Shown here piece by piece: positions 1-11,980 of a stretch of 64,000 nucleotides of DNA. Every line of letters starts with the position of its first letter. Position 1 is the first letter of the stretch. Below the pieces are notes generated by a model. That model searched no databases. It was not told the origin of the DNA and saw nothing but the letters and a program-made list of their open reading frames with translations. The DNA comes from Diplonema japonicum (taxonomy: Eukaryota > Euglenozoa > Diplonemea > Diplonemida > Diplonemidae). Location: NCBI GenBank assembly GCA_964019335.1, contig OZ025673.1, forward strand, positions 62,001 to 126,000, in the 5' to 3' direction. The translations under genes were made by a program, and so were the position numbers.

Positions 1-149
1 CCCCCCTCTTCTTTCTTTTTTCGGATTATACGAGACACGACACTACTATTTGGAGAGAGGTTTTTCTTATGAAGCTGTTTTTCTTTTTTTTTTTTTTTTT
101 TTTTTGTTTCGTTTCAAAAAAAAAAAAAAACTCGTTAAATTTTCTTCTT

Positions 150-3100
150 TTAATCACCGAGCTCTTTGGCGTTCATTTTCTTGTAGAGGAAGTATCCACC
201 GATCAGAATGATGGGGTTCACGGCACTGACGACAATGAAGCCCCCAACAACCTTGAACAGAGTGGTGAAGATAGGGAGGATGTCTGATGGCTTGGTGGCG
301 AGTGCTTCTTGGACCATGATCTTGAAGATGCGGGGGGCGAAGATAGCGGTAGCGATTCTGTCCCATACAAAGGTGCCGAAGGTAGACAGAGCGACAAGCC
401 CGATTGTTTCCCAACGGAAGGCGTCGTCGGGGAAGGCAGCAAAATGCAGCATAGCGTTGAGCTCAGGTGAGAACCCCCATGCGATGTATGCAATCCCAGC
501 AAAGGTGATGAACAACGACAGGAACAACGCGTGGTTCTCGCTCAGTCCCTTCATCCACGGCCGTCCTTTGTAGTTCACAAACAGCACTGCAACGATCTGC
601 GCGGTCTCCACAAGGAATACCACTGTGTTCAGCAGGTTGGGTTTGAACGGAGTCGACCAGAACGTGTTCGTGAAGAAAGCAAGCGGGTCGTCCGGGTCCG
701 CCTCCTCCTCCACCTCATTCAGCCTTGCCTTCCTGTGGAACTCCACAACCGCCGCCAGCTCCTCAGTTCCCATGAAGTCTGTCGCCATGGTCACCGCTCT
801 GTACATGCACCCAATGTGAATCAGCGCCTGCCCTGCCATCGACATAAAGATCGCAGGATGGAAAAGAGACCTCAAAGGCCTCTCGGGGTGCATACGGTCC
901 ACAGGTGTGGCGTACGAGAACGACAGCGTCGCAATAGATAGCAGCCATCCAGAGGCCATCATCTGCCTCTCGGACTGTCTGGCTCCTTCTAAGCTGAGTG
1001 CAGACAGAGTGAAGGCTTGAATGAGAGACTCGAGCATCATGATCTGCTGCTGTTGCAGTGCACTGAGCAGTGTGCACCTTCCCTGTCTGATAAGGTCGAC
1101 AGTCGATTTGATGGTTGGCAGTCTGGATGTGAAGGAGGCAGCCACCGACGCGTCACCTGGTCGGATCATCAAGCTGTCCATTTCAGCACTCCCCAGCACG
1201 TCATCCATTGTCGGGGCGTAAACGTTCCCCACCTTGCTCACCTCTCGTTCCTCCTGCTTCATCTCCTCCTGGAAGCGCTTCAACACAACCTTCATGGCGG
1301 CCATTTGACCAAACACACCAGTGTCCTCGCCCCTCCTCTCTCTTGCAGCAACCTCCTCCTCCAACCACTGTTTCTGCTTTTGCGACAGCTATTATGGATG
1401 GGTTTGGAAAAGTACTAAAGTATACCTCTTGCTGTTTCTGCTTCATCAGCTCACGCTTCTCTGCCGTTGCCTTTGCGGCCTTGGTGTCCATCTCCTTCTG
1501 GTGCTTATTGAGGGCCACCTCGGCAGGCACGTCGTCCTCGGTCTTGTCAGCTTCATCACCAGTGTTTGCATTGCCTGCAGTGATGTACATCTCTCACACT
1601 GCATACCGTAGCCAGACAAAAGCGCCAAACCCACATCTGCCTGCTTCAAGGCACCGACATCGTTGCTGCCATCGCCACACATGAGAACATGGGCCGACTG
1701 GTGCTCTTGCAGAGATCGGATGACCTGAGTGAACTGTGCCACGAGCGTAAAGCATACCTTAGCCTTTCCGTTAGGGCTCATTCGAGCAAAGACGCGGAAG
1801 TACGAGCAGACCTTCCAAAGCTCGTCGCCAAGTACCTCGGCCGCCTGCATCAGGTTGTCCTCAGTGGTAAGCAGGTCACCTCGCTTGTTGAGCTCCTCCA
1901 GCTTATCGAAGTTAAAGGGAACTTTCTCTTTGTCGTCACCTGTAGTGCTTGTTACTATATTTCATAGCATACCTGTAGCTTGCACCCACTCGACAGCATT
2001 GCTTCCTGCCTCTAGCGTGAAACTGTTCTGCTGTGTTGCGATGCCGACCTCCTTGGCTACGTGGAGTGCCGTCAGCAGACCGTCACCCGTGACCATCGCC
2101 AGCGAATGGTCAGACTCTCTCAAGGAACGGATCTGTGTGATGTGAGTTGATGGCTGAGCTGTGCCATACCACTGCTGTGGTGTCGTTCCTGATCCTGCAC
2201 GAAAATGCAATGAACCCTGCAAAGGTCAGATTATTTTCCACCTGTTGATTTATGCGACTCACTTGGTTGAAATACCTGGTCCCTTTCCGGCTTTCCAGGG
2301 CCATCCCACGGCTTGTACCCGAGGGCAAGCACACGCATCCCCTTCTCCATGAGCTTGGTGTAACAAGAGGTAAACCACTCAGGCTTGGAGTCATTGAGAA
2401 GTTTGGATAACGCCTCTGGCGACCCCTGTCATGTTGTGCACTACACGAGTATCATACCTTGACGAGGCACAGCTGCTGTGTGCTGCGGGGGCCGTTGCTG
2501 ACCTCAGCGATGACGGACATGCGTTGGAGCTGTTTAATATAAAGGCGGGAGGAGGGCATACCTTGGAACTAAAGTGGAACCTGTGCTTGATGTGCACGGA
2601 AAGCTTGCTGCTGTCAGCGATTTCTTTAGCAGCTTTTGCCTCCTTCTTCTTTACCTCCAAGTCCGCAGACAACTCCTTGTGCCTCTTAGTTCCTTGTTTA
2701 TAGGCCTTCAGCTGCCTCTCGATGTTGTTCACGATCTTTTCCTTCTCTTCCCAGCTCCCTCGGGTTGCCGTCTGCTTCTTAGGGTCGTACCTCCACTCGA
2801 TGCCCCTGATGGCGGCCACTTCAATGGGGTCGCCCACAATAGTGTTCTCACCATCACTGGACGAAACCAACGAGTGGCACCCAGCAAGAATGATGCTAGC
2901 TTTCTCTGATGCCTGGTTCACAGCGATCAGATCGTGCTGCTTGCCATCCGCATTAACTACCCCAGCAGGCACAAGCGTGTCTGTTGTCAGCGTTCCAGTC
3001 TTGTCAAACAGAGCATGAGTGATCTTCCCTGCAAGGGGCACCCTGAAGGGCTCTGTGCACATCACACCAGCTTTCACTAAAGCCATCAATGCAGTGTTTA

Positions 3101-4775
3101 CAGCAAGCGCCATCTGCATAGGCAGTTGCCTGGGCACCACAGAGGTGATAATGAGCACCGACTTCACCAGCAACTCGTGGGTAGTTCTGTCACCCTTCTC
3201 GAGACCTTTCTGGAAGACGTATATCGCGGACATGACGGCAAAGGCCAGCAGGAACAGCAGTGCCCAGAAGGTCTCGCGCGAGTCTCCCGCCACTCCTTCT
3301 GTCGAGAATTCAATCATCTGCATCAAGCTTCCCTGCGAAGAACCGAACCCGGTCCTCAGAACGTAGCACACAACACCGTGGTTGGGCGGGGAGGGGATGC
3401 CAACAGACGTTGTGTCCTGCTTGTTGTCAACCAATGTAGTACCGCTGAAAAGTGTGTGGATCCTGTGCGCGCCCTCCATCTCGAGGGCCTTCGTCTCGCT
3501 GGCAGGTATTGCGTCCTTCATCGCAGGGATGGACTCGCCTGTCAAGCTTGCCTCATTCACAATGGCACTACCGCTCAGAAGCAGGCAGTCACAGGGCACA
3601 ACGTCGTTGCCGTCCTTGCTCTTCGACTCCTTGTCCTGCTTTGAAACTGCCAACGAGATGATATCGCCCGGCAGCAGCTGCAGGGTACTGAGTTCTGTCC
3701 ACTTGCCATCCCTGAAAGACATTACGGGGTAGGGCTTCATGCTCATCTTCGTCAGCTGCCCAAGGGTACGGAGGCGCTGGAAGGCAGTCCCGAATTCGAG
3801 AAGCATGATGGTGAAGAAAGTGAAGAACGTATATTGCCAATACTCATCAAGCATCCACAAGATGGATGAGAAGAACTGGAAGACAGGAATAGGGGATATA
3901 AGCTGCTGCCTCCACATGGTGAACAAGGTGGGGGGTATAATAGAGAGGCGGTTCTCGCCATAGATCTTAAACTTCTTAGCCACGTCGTCGCTTTTGAGGC
4001 CCTTGGACTTTGCGTACGACGAGAGGGGTTCAGAGATGGAGGGACTGACGGGAGTGACGATGGCCTTGCTGCCTTCTTGTTTAATGATGTAGTTCCTCCT
4101 CTGGAACTCAAAGGTGAGCTCCCCAGTGACCTGATTCTTAAAGAGCGTTGACATGCCTGGTTTGCCATGGTGGGCAAGGGTGCGAACAAGGATACTGCCG
4201 CCGACGATTAACTTCGTGGTCGGAGAAAAGAGCGCGGCAGCAAGGAAAGGCGGGTACCAGTGGCAAAGAAGAAAGAAAAAAACATTGCAGCTGATGATAA
4301 TAAACAACATGGCCGCTGCTCCTGCACTAGGAAGGGTCTCTGAAGGCAGTGCCTTTTTGAGCTTTGCCTCCATAGTGGTGTTCATCTCATTGTCATCGCT
4401 AAGTAGTTCATCCCCCGAGCCGGACCCGGCACCATCTTCATTTACGTCTTCAGTATCTTCCCACTTGCGGTGGTGGTCCTCGCTGTCAATGTCGTGTAGG
4501 TCATCTTCTTCGTCTTCTACCCATTCGACTTTCTTGGGCTTCCTTGCCTCTTCTTTCATGAAGTTGTCATGAACCCTCCTTGCCTCCTCCACAGCGTCTG
4601 AGTACGGGTCTCCCATTGTGCTCCATGACCACTGCAACGCCACTGCATACAGCAGGACAAGCAGCCCAACGAGCGCCATCCTCTTTGTGCTATCGACAAC
4701 ATGTATCGTGCACCTCCCTAAGCTAGGCGGCTGATCCACCTCCATCTTTCTGATATCCTGAGGGACACGTGCCAT
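150..4775 (-). CDS. ATP13A1: P5A-type ATPase (ATP13A1/Spf1), nine exons
   Basis: This is an endoplasmic reticulum P5A P-type ATPase; the family removes misinserted transmembrane helices from the ER membrane. In order it shows an N-terminal hydrophobic pair after an acidic region, TGES (about residue 411), the P5-type M4 motif VPRQLPM, the phosphorylation motif DKTGTLT (about residue 590), TGDG, the hinge GDGSNDVGALK, and C-terminal membrane segments. Eight introns join the frames: 2530-2561, 2426-2457, 2242-2275, 2133-2169, 1940-1972, 1725-1757, 1575-1606 and 1389-1425 (32, 32, 34, 37, 33, 33, 32 and 37 nt). The spliced length is exactly 1452 codons. At 1451 aa it is longer than human ATP13A1 (about 1200), mainly from acidic and charged inserts. 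The ATG at 4775 is the first in frame. The stop is TAA at 150-152. Confidence 0.95.
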
Positions 4776-4834
4776 GGAGCTCTTTCAAAAATAATAGAAT
4801 ACTTGCTGATTGATAAACGAAAACAGAAACGTTG

Positions 4835-7800
4835 TCAGAAAACCTGAGCAGCTTCGTTGTGCTGCTGTGCCGAAGTGAGCTCCCAGCCTGCCCCCGTTGC
4901 CTGTGTTAAGATGTTTTAAGTAATTGAATTTGCATGCCTTGACTGGTGCTTTTGCCAAGCTATTGCTGTGGCTGTGTGCATGGCTATGATCATGACCATC
5001 GTGTGTGTGGGCGCCCTCTACCCACGAAGGGAAAGGGTCATCCAGTTTTTCCCACTCCTGTTTTGTGTAAAAAAGTGGTCATTTTGTGTGATACCTCAAT
5101 CGTCCCCTTCAACTCTTCGTCAGTCAGAAGACATGTGTCCAACACCTTCTCAACTGCCTCCTGCTCTAACAGGTACCCAATAATAACTAGCTCTTGCTGC
5201 TTGTCGCCGTATGGCTCTTGCCACAAGTTTCCTTTAATCAACTCCTCCTCAACCCCAGCAGGCCATTCTTCCTTTGGCATTGATGACCACCAGTGCTGCC
5301 CCCCGTCAAGTGTCATCTGTTTGGCTGCCTGACTCCACACACCCACCAAACTGTTTCGCGTTGCTAGCCATATGTAGCCCTTGGATCGGATCACATTTGG
5401 GAGCCCACCCTCGCTAAGAGTCTTGTGCAGCCTCGCAGGGTGGAATGGTTTGCGCTTCCTGTAAACGAAGGAAGATATCCCCATTTCGGGGTGCACGTGG
5501 TCAGCCTCAAGCCATTCAGGGTGTTCCTTGGACCTGTTCTCAGAATAGCTATGTGTGTTGATGACCTCGTTGATGTCCACGTTGCAGCCAACGGTGTCGA
5601 TGATCTTTGCGTAGTTGTTGAACTCCCTGATGAGCGAGTGCAGGCGCTGCCTCTCGTCATCAGTCAGAAGGTCGTTCTTGTTGAGGAGGATGATATCAGC
5701 AAACTCCACCTGCTCGATGAGCAGTGTCACCACGCTGCGCCCGTCGTCAGAAACCATCCCTGTCGAGTGCAGTGTTTCACTAGAGTCAGCGCGCACGTCT
5801 TTCAGGAACACCGGCCCGTCGAGCACCGTGACCATAGTGTCGATTCTGGCTATCTGGTCCAGCTTCGCCCCGTTGACCTCGAAGGAGAAAGTCTCGGCAA
5901 CGTGCAGGGGCTCTGAAATCCCACTGGACTCGATCACCAGGTAGTCAAACCTGCCTTCGTTGGCCAGCTTAGCAACTTCCTCCAAAAGATCCTGCCTCAA
6001 CGTGCAGCAGATGCACCCCGAGCTGAGCTCGACAAGGTTCTCTTCTGCTCTAGTGATGCTGACGTCACTCCTTACGAGTGCAGCGTCAATGTTGATATCT
6101 GCCATGTCGTTCACGAGCACAGCCACACGCAGCCCAAGGTCTGTCCCAAGGATCTTCTTCAGCAGTGTTGTCTTCCCAGCACCGAGCCACCCTGAGATCA
6201 CGGTTGTGGGGAGCTGCGCGATAGAATCAGGTAACTTGTTGTTGTGCACGTCCTCTTTTTCTTTTACAGCCTCCACAACAGGAGTAACTTCCACAGATTC
6301 AACCTTGGGCTTCGTCTGCACCGGCTTAGCTTCCTCAGGTGCGACGATAGGTGCGTTAGTGGCTGCCTTCTTCAGCTGCATCAACTCTTCTTCCATGTTC
6401 TGTGCCCGCTGTGTGTATTCTTGCAGAGCAGAGACAATGGTCTCAAGCCCATTGGGGACAGATACGTCAAGCAGGCTGGGCTGGCTGCTTGTAGCCACCT
6501 CCTCTCCCGCATCGCGTGCCTGGATCTGTTTCAGGCCGAAGACACTACATTTCCACTTCGGGGCGACAATTCCCGCATGCACGGCATCGTGGAGCCTCTG
6601 CGCCACGGCCCACAAGGTGCTGTGCCACTCGTTGTATGACACACGCAGCGCGTGCTTCAGCGTGAACCAGTCATACGGCGATGCTGTGTCGACAGGCCAT
6701 TCAGCAGCGTCTTTTGAAGCACCGCCTGGTGGTGCCCTGATGGCAGTGGCAAAGAACAAGGTCTCCACTGTTCCTTGCTCCGGAAAGCGTGTGAGGGTGC
6801 CGAGCTGCGGTGTCAAGGCAAACTCATCAGGGTCAACGTCAAGGTGCTCAGCGAGGACACGCATCGCCGTGGCCTCTGGTGTCTCCTCGTTCACAGGACG
6901 CCCTGTGGGGATCACAAGCTCTCTTCTCCCGTTGTCCTTCTTCACTCTAGCCAACACTATCTTGCTGCCCCTTACAAGAACACAGCCAATCTTATGTTGC
7001 ACTTCGCTGATGCCTGTGCCCGTCTTCACGAGTTCCGCGGCGCTCATCTCACTGTGGTCACCCACCAGCATCGAGATCTCGTCATCGTTCAGAATCTCAG
7101 CAGCACGTGGTTCATCAGCAGGGATGCTGATAAAACACTTCCCCTTCTCATCAGACATCACCTTTCCAGTGAGCGCGACTGCATTCCCTGACTTAAACGC
7201 CTTCACGTGGGCCGCGCACGACCCGTGGTACGCAACGCGCACCGAGCCATTGCTGTCAGCAACCTTCGCCCACCCGAAGTCGTTCCTGCTTTTAGGGAGC
7301 TCGGAAGCAAGGACCCTGACCGGCATTCTTTCAATAGCAGCACCAGGCCTCAGGGACCAGATGTGGCTCTCCGCTGCAAAGAAGTCATCTCTGGTCTCTT
7401 TCCACCACTCAAGGACTGCCGGCTTGGGTTCGGCCTCAGTAGGCTTCTTCTCTGTGATAGTAACCTGTGTTTGCACAGGAGCAGTCGTAGCAGGGGCAGT
7501 GCTAGGTATCGCAGACACAGTGCGTGCCGCGGGAGGCTTTATTGAGGTAGACATCGGGGGAGCGGACTTGTTAGCGGTCCTGGGAGCCTCAAAAGGTTGC
7601 ACGACGACCTCCTTGTACGTTTGCTCCGTCATTTTAGTGTAAGGAGAAAGCGTGAAGACGATCTCGTAACCTTTGATGTCGATCTCGGCAACAGGTGAGA
7701 GGGTGTCGAAGACGCCGTCTTCCTGCAGCAGGCCAACAACAGCGGATGCGATGGCCTCCTTCAAGTCTGCCTTGGGACGGATCAAGGAGGCCGTGACAGC

Positions 7801-8334
7801 ACCAGCATTCATGGTTTTCCATTGCTCAATCTCCGCTTCATTGGCGCTACCGATATGCATGAGGTGGAAGGGCACAGGTGTGGGCGGCAGCGGGTCCCTA
7901 ATCGGCTGCAGGCTGTTTTCAGGCTGGATTGCCACACCTTTTGTGATATACATAGAAATGATCTCTTGGCGCAGCAGCTTGGCCATCAACCCACACGTTG
8001 ATGCCAGTCCAACAAGTGTCACTTCTTTAGCGTTGAGCTTTTGTATCACTCTGCTTATGGGCTTCAGAACAGGGCCCATCCCGGTTGTGGCCATCTCCTT
8101 CGGGACGTCCTTCAACAAGGCAGAAATATCAAGCACGTAGAAGGACTTCACACCCTTTCCAAATAACATCTCGGCAAGTAGCACCCACCTGCTGACAGCA
8201 TCGCCTTTCCCTGCGCCCTTCAGCAAGACTACCGCCCGCTGCGGGCTTTGTATCATCTTATACTCCCCATTGCTCAGTGTGTACAGCTTCGCATCAGAAG
8301 GAAACTCCTTCCCGTTTCGCGAAGGGCGGCTCAT
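4835..8334 (-). CDS. Nudix-like domain fused to CobW/G3E GTPase
   Basis: The C-terminal half is a CobW/COG0523 metallochaperone GTPase. It has Walker A GWLGAGKTTLL (about residue 713), the metal-binding CICC motif (about 773), the C-terminal DPFPSW motif and a His-rich tail (HDGHDHSHAHSH). Upstream, about residues 450-620 look like a Nudix domain, but its signature GRPVNEETPEATAMRVLAEH keeps only part of the GX5EX7REUXEE consensus, so hydrolysis is doubtful. Residues 1-330 are not recognised. A 37-nt intron at 5058-5094 is required to reach DPFPSW. A second, 37-nt GC-AG intron at 4901-4937 (AAG|GCATGC) brings in a TGA at 4835. Without it the frame runs to 4785, 9 nt from the next ATG. With both introns the length is 1142 codons. 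The start could also be the ATG at 8355. Confidence 0.88.
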
Positions 8335-8403
8335 TGTTCTGATGTGACATGTCATAGAAAGCAAACGCAAATTGTTTATTAATAAAACTGTAATAAAGTG
8401 TAA

Positions 8404-8605
8404 TCAGGTTTCCCATTTCGTTAGAGCCTCCAGTATTTCATTCTCACCAATACACGACGGTGATGCACGCACCCTGTTCTCTCTGCTTCGCCTACGCACT
8501 GCTCGCAGAACCCATTGTGTTGCGTTATAACATATAGTTTTTATGTAGCATCTGAAGGGAAAGGGTTGCTGCAGTGGAACAGATGGCACTGCCCAGCGAG
8601 GGCAT
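8404..8605 (-). CDS. candidate small two-exon gene, 53 aa
   Basis: This is a tentative gene in the gap between glutaredoxin and the CobW fusion. An ATG at 8605 sits directly after a CTTTTATTTC motif of the kind found before other starts here. Joining across 8492-8531 (40 nt, donor GTTATA, acceptor GCGTAG) gives 54 codons, ending in GENEILEALTKWET and TGA. The C-terminal half reads like ordinary protein in GC-balanced sequence. The donor is not the usual GTATG, and no family is recognised, so this could be 5' flanking sequence of the CobW gene instead. Confidence 0.28.
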
Positions 8606-8988
8606 GAAATAAAAGGAAGAAGAAAAAAAAAACAAACAAAAATTGCAATAGACAGGCTTGCAACCTTAAAAAAAAAAAAGAATAAGAAAAAAAAAGAGAG
8701 GTAGCGGAAAAAAAAAAAAAAAACAAAAAAATATAAATAAAAGGGTGTGTTAAAAAAAAAAAAAAGCTATTGAACAAAACAAATATAGAAAAAAAAAAAA
8801 AAGAGAAAAATAATTATGAATCATCCTTTTATTGCAAAGAAAAACGCGTTCCGTCAGGGTAGTGCGACAGAGGGGCGCCCTCCACTTCTTTTTTTTTCTA
8901 TGGCAGCACATATTTCATTTTCATTTTTTTTTTTTCCTTCTTTTTTCTTTGTTTTGTTCTTATTTCAGGGCGTGAGTGTTGGAGTAAA
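8606..8988. other. intergenic, A/T homopolymer-rich
   Basis: This stretch is mostly runs of A and T separated by short mixed sequence. It holds the 3' flank of the glutaredoxin gene. I see no gene in it. Confidence 0.7.
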
Positions 8989-9312
8989 TCACGGCTTCTT
9001 CACAAGTGCCTCCAGCTTCCCGGAGCTCTTGAGGGCGAAAGAGTCATCACAGCCGCCAATGTGCTTGTCACCGATGAATACATTTGGAACTGAGGACTGG
9101 CCGGTGATCTTTTTCAGCTCTGCGTGGATTGCGTCCCCATTTTTGATGTTGTCTAATTCAACTACCGAGTAGGATTCGGGCTTCACCCCGTTGAACAGGC
9201 CCTTCACCTTGGTGCAGTACGGGCACCACGACTTCGAAAATACAAGCACATGTGCTTGGGCCACATCAGGACCCATACCCTTCACGAGTTCCCTAACCTG
9301 AGCAGCCGACAT
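8989..9312 (-). CDS. dithiol glutaredoxin
   Basis: This 107-aa single-exon protein is a classical glutaredoxin, which reduces disulfides and mixed glutathione disulfides using glutathione. The active site is C30-P-Y-C33 within SKSWCPYCTKVK. The cis-proline segment SVPNVFIG (Pro76) and the glutathione-binding GGCDD (about residues 87-91) are both present. The length is typical of cytosolic dithiol glutaredoxins, and no targeting extension is visible. The ATG at 9312 lies next to an A/T-rich tract, and the stop is TGA. Confidence 0.96.
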   Translation of the reverse strand: MSAAQVRELVKGMGPDVAQAHVLVFSKSWCPYCTKVKGLFNGVKPESYSVVELDNIKNGDAIHAELKKITGQSSVPNVFIGDKHIGGCDDSFALKSSGKLEALVKKP

Positions 9313-9776
9313 TTTTTCTTTTTTTTTTTGTTGTTAAAAAAACGAGTTGGTGCTGTGATACTTTTGTTTTCAAAACCCAAATTTTTCTCAACATTTTCTC
9401 CTTTTTAAAAAAAAAAAAAAAGTAAATGTTACACTTTTTTTTTTTCTTTGGGGAGGCGGGGGGGGATGGAGGGGGCTATTATTATTTTTTTTTTGGTGTG
9501 TTTGCTTTCTTTTAAAAAAGCTTTTAAAGCTTTTCTTTTTTTTCTTCCATTTTTTTTTTTCCTCTTTTTTTTGTTTTGTTCTTCTTTTTCGTTTTTATCT
9601 TTCGTTCTCAATGTGTTCCCAAATTCTTAGAAATAAAAGGTGTGCGGACAGATAATTGAAAAAGAGGAAAAAAAAAAAAAAACTTTACTTGGTACAATAT
9701 TATAGAACAATGAAAGGCGGTGTTCAAGGGCAAATCCCACTTGAGGACCACCCCTAATGAAAAAATAAATAAAACC
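9313..9776. other. intergenic, homopolymer-rich
   Basis: The stretch contains many A and T runs of 8-15 nt plus short G runs. Its upper end carries the hairpin-bearing repeat annotated separately at 9723-9774. There is no supported gene. Confidence 0.7.
9723..9774 (-). repeat. 3'-flank hairpin element, copy 1
   Basis: Read on the minus strand, it begins just after the stop codon of the 72-aa gene with an A/T-rich TTTATTTATTT, then AGGGGTGGTCCTC and a stem-loop with GGG paired to CCC around ATTTG. A related copy lies at 63413-63468, also in the 3' flank of a gene. The two share the A/T lead, the GGTGG(G)TCCTC core and the ATTTG loop. Confidence 0.5.
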
Positions 9777-10073
9777 TCAAGCCTTAGCTTGTCTATGTTG
9801 GATCTCATGAGCTTCCTGGGGGAAAATTCTAAAAAAAGAATTATAAATGTGCCATACCCTGCTTTCATTCTCAATAGCTGACCGCATTTTTTTGTATGCA
9901 AAAGAGATGCGTTCCCCTGTGTAAGTCCTTCGTCTCTTGGACTGTGTGGTGGGTGACGGTGCAATGCCGTGGCATACCTCACGGAGGCTGATGGTGAAAT
10001 CACGCCTCACGGCACTGCTCAGCACTAGCAAGGATCTCCGTGTGAGTCTGATCTTCTTCACAGGTGCGGCCAT
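9777..10073 (-). CDS. small basic protein, 72 aa, three exons
   Basis: The frame starts at the ATG at 10073 and uses introns at 9942-9977 (36 nt) and 9816-9857 (42 nt), both with GTATG donors. Both intron lengths are multiples of three and lack in-frame stops, so the unspliced frame is also open (98 aa); 72 aa is the spliced product. The protein is basic and probably helical. The stretch LRESKRRRTYTGERISFAYKKMRSA faintly resembles LYR-family assembly factors such as ISD11, but I would not assign it. Splicing of this exon to the upstream Arg-rich gene is also frame-compatible. Confidence 0.62.
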   Translation of the reverse strand: MAAPVKKIRLTRRSLLVLSSAVRRDFTISLREVCHGIAPSPTTQSKRRRTYTGERISFAYKKMRSAIENESRVWHIYNSFFRIFPQEAHEIQHRQAKA

Positions 10074-10243
10074 CCTTGGGAGGGGGGTGAGGACACACGT
10101 TGCTGGTGCCGCGCATGAAACAATCTATGTGGTTTATAAAAAAAAGAGGAAAAAAAAAGAGATGAGATAAAGGAGGTTCCTGTTTTGGAACGTCCCCCTT
10201 GTCTCGCCAGAAAAAAAAAAAAGAGAAAAAAAAGCACCCATAC

Positions 10244-11980
10244 CGACACAGCCCCACGGTATATCCTGTTGTCGTAGCAAAGGCCATCCTGCGCCTGCTC
10301 AAACGGGTGGCGTGTGACGGTCAGTTGTGTCTGCGTGTGTATACCTCAGCACGATGCTCATACCGGTGTGTCCTGCAAAGGGCACGACTTCCTTTGGACT
10401 GCATCCACGCACATCATGGCCTCTACGAGGTTGACAGGGAGGTCTGGAAGCGAGGTGTTTGGGAGCCACGTCACAACGGGGTTCGTGGCATCTGAGATGC
10501 TGTAGCCGTACGACTTGGAGTGCTTGTAGGACTGCGTACGGTACCATGACACGAGCTTGCGCTCTTCACTGTGTGGTGTTGTGTGTGGTTCCACAGCATA
10601 CTCTTCAGAGATGAAATCCTCTGCCAGGTACAGACCGTCCGGCCAGTTGCCCTCCGAGTCTGAGGACCACTCCGTCTCGGGGTCGCTGCAGTACTCCTCG
10701 TCGAGCACAACATCCTCCTCACCGTCGTCTGCCCAGTTCCCCACCTCCTGCGCTATGGGTCCTTGGGGTTTGTTGTCTTTTGCTTCACCCCGGGCAATCG
10801 CAGCCCACGTGCCGTCTGCATCAGTGCTTTTGCTACTACTGCTGCTGCTGCTGCTGCTGTCCGAGTCGGACGACGAGCTGGACGACACTGAAGTAGGAGG
10901 CTGCTTGTGCATCTGTGTTTCCTTCCATCCTTCGTTCCTGTTGGCAATGCCCAGCCCCATCCCTATGTTGAGCCCCATCCCCATCCCGATTATGCTGTTG
11001 ATTCCCAGCTTGCTGTTGAATTGACTCTGGCCTGTCACCTGTGGTGTGCTGCCTCCCCCTCCTCCTCCACCCCCTCCCCCTCCTCCCCCAATCACGCCGT
11101 TCACGTTGTGGTACACTTCCCGCTCTCTCTCGCGCTCCCGTTCCCGTTCCCTCGTTTTCTCGTCTCGGTCACGACCGTATGTAGTGGGGGGGAGGAGGGG
11201 TTGTGGAGGGGTGACGGCTACACGCTGCACAGGCTGGATGGAGTCCTGGTGGGGGGATGTCTGTTGGAAGCGGCGCATGGAGGCTGCGAACTCGCCCTTA
11301 GCTGCGTCAGGGATTCGGATGATGCCTCGGCGGGGCTTTGAGGGGTTCATGGGGTCGTCCTTGGGTGGGGGGAGGGTGGTGGCGGGGGCTGGAACGGGTG
11401 CCGGAGTGGGCGTCGGTGTTGGTGCTGGTGTCGGGGTAATAAGGAGGGGCTCTTCTTTGTGTTGGAAGTCAAGGTCGAACTGCTCATCGGTCCATGCGTC
11501 CGTCGGCTCGTCGTCAGGCTCCGCAGGGGGGGGGTCGTAGCTACGGCTCACAGATGTCTTGGCTGAGTACCGCCAGCTTCCTGCGTTCCTCTCAGGGCCG
11601 TTCCCCCGCTCCTTGTATCTGTCCCGCCCATGATACCGTTCCCTTTCCCGTTCCCGTTCCCACTCTCGTTCCCGTTCCCACTCCCTAACCCCTCTGTCCC
11701 TTCTGTAGTCGTAGTCATACTCGTTCCCATAGTTGCTGTCGTATTCTGTCCCATATTTGTGCTGCCTTGACCCGCTGTGCCCGTACCCCTCATCTCGTCC
11801 CTTCCCATACCCTTCATCCCGTCCCTTCCCGTGTATCTTTCGTACTTGTTCAACGTGCGTTTTTTCTGTCACCCGTCTTACATTGCCGCCGGCACGCCCT
11901 GCTTTACCCCCTCCCCCTCCACTTCCACTTCCACCACCTCGTGTGCCGATCCCTCCCCTGCCCCTTCCTCGTGTGGACAT
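10244..11980 (-). CDS. Arg/Gly-rich low-complexity protein, 3' end unresolved
   Basis: This long protein starts at the ATG at 11980 with RGG-type repeats (RGRGRGG), followed by YGxGRDEGYG repeats, RERERE arrays, a TPTPAP stretch, a 13-glycine run, a serine run and an acidic C-terminal region. Such composition is typical of RNA-binding or ribonucleoprotein proteins; no folded domain is recognised. The simple frame ends at TGA 10358. A 33-nt intron at 10331-10363 (GTATGA donor) would extend it through HPFEQAQDGLCYDNRIYRG to another GTATG donor at 10243. I could not fix the last exon: acceptors near 10203, 10180 and 10125 are all possible. Confidence 0.8.

Noticed and set aside
4785-4900. CobW frame continuing to TGA at 4785, almost touching the next ATG
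   Set aside because: The tail after VKACKF reads like 5' flank of the next gene, and a 37-nt GC-AG intron gives a cleaner end. It remains possible if that intron is not used.
10000-10302. Minus-strand frame linking the Arg-rich gene to sequence over the 72-aa gene
   Set aside because: It consists largely of T-run translation and ends out of frame with the 72-aa protein. The true last exon is unresolved.
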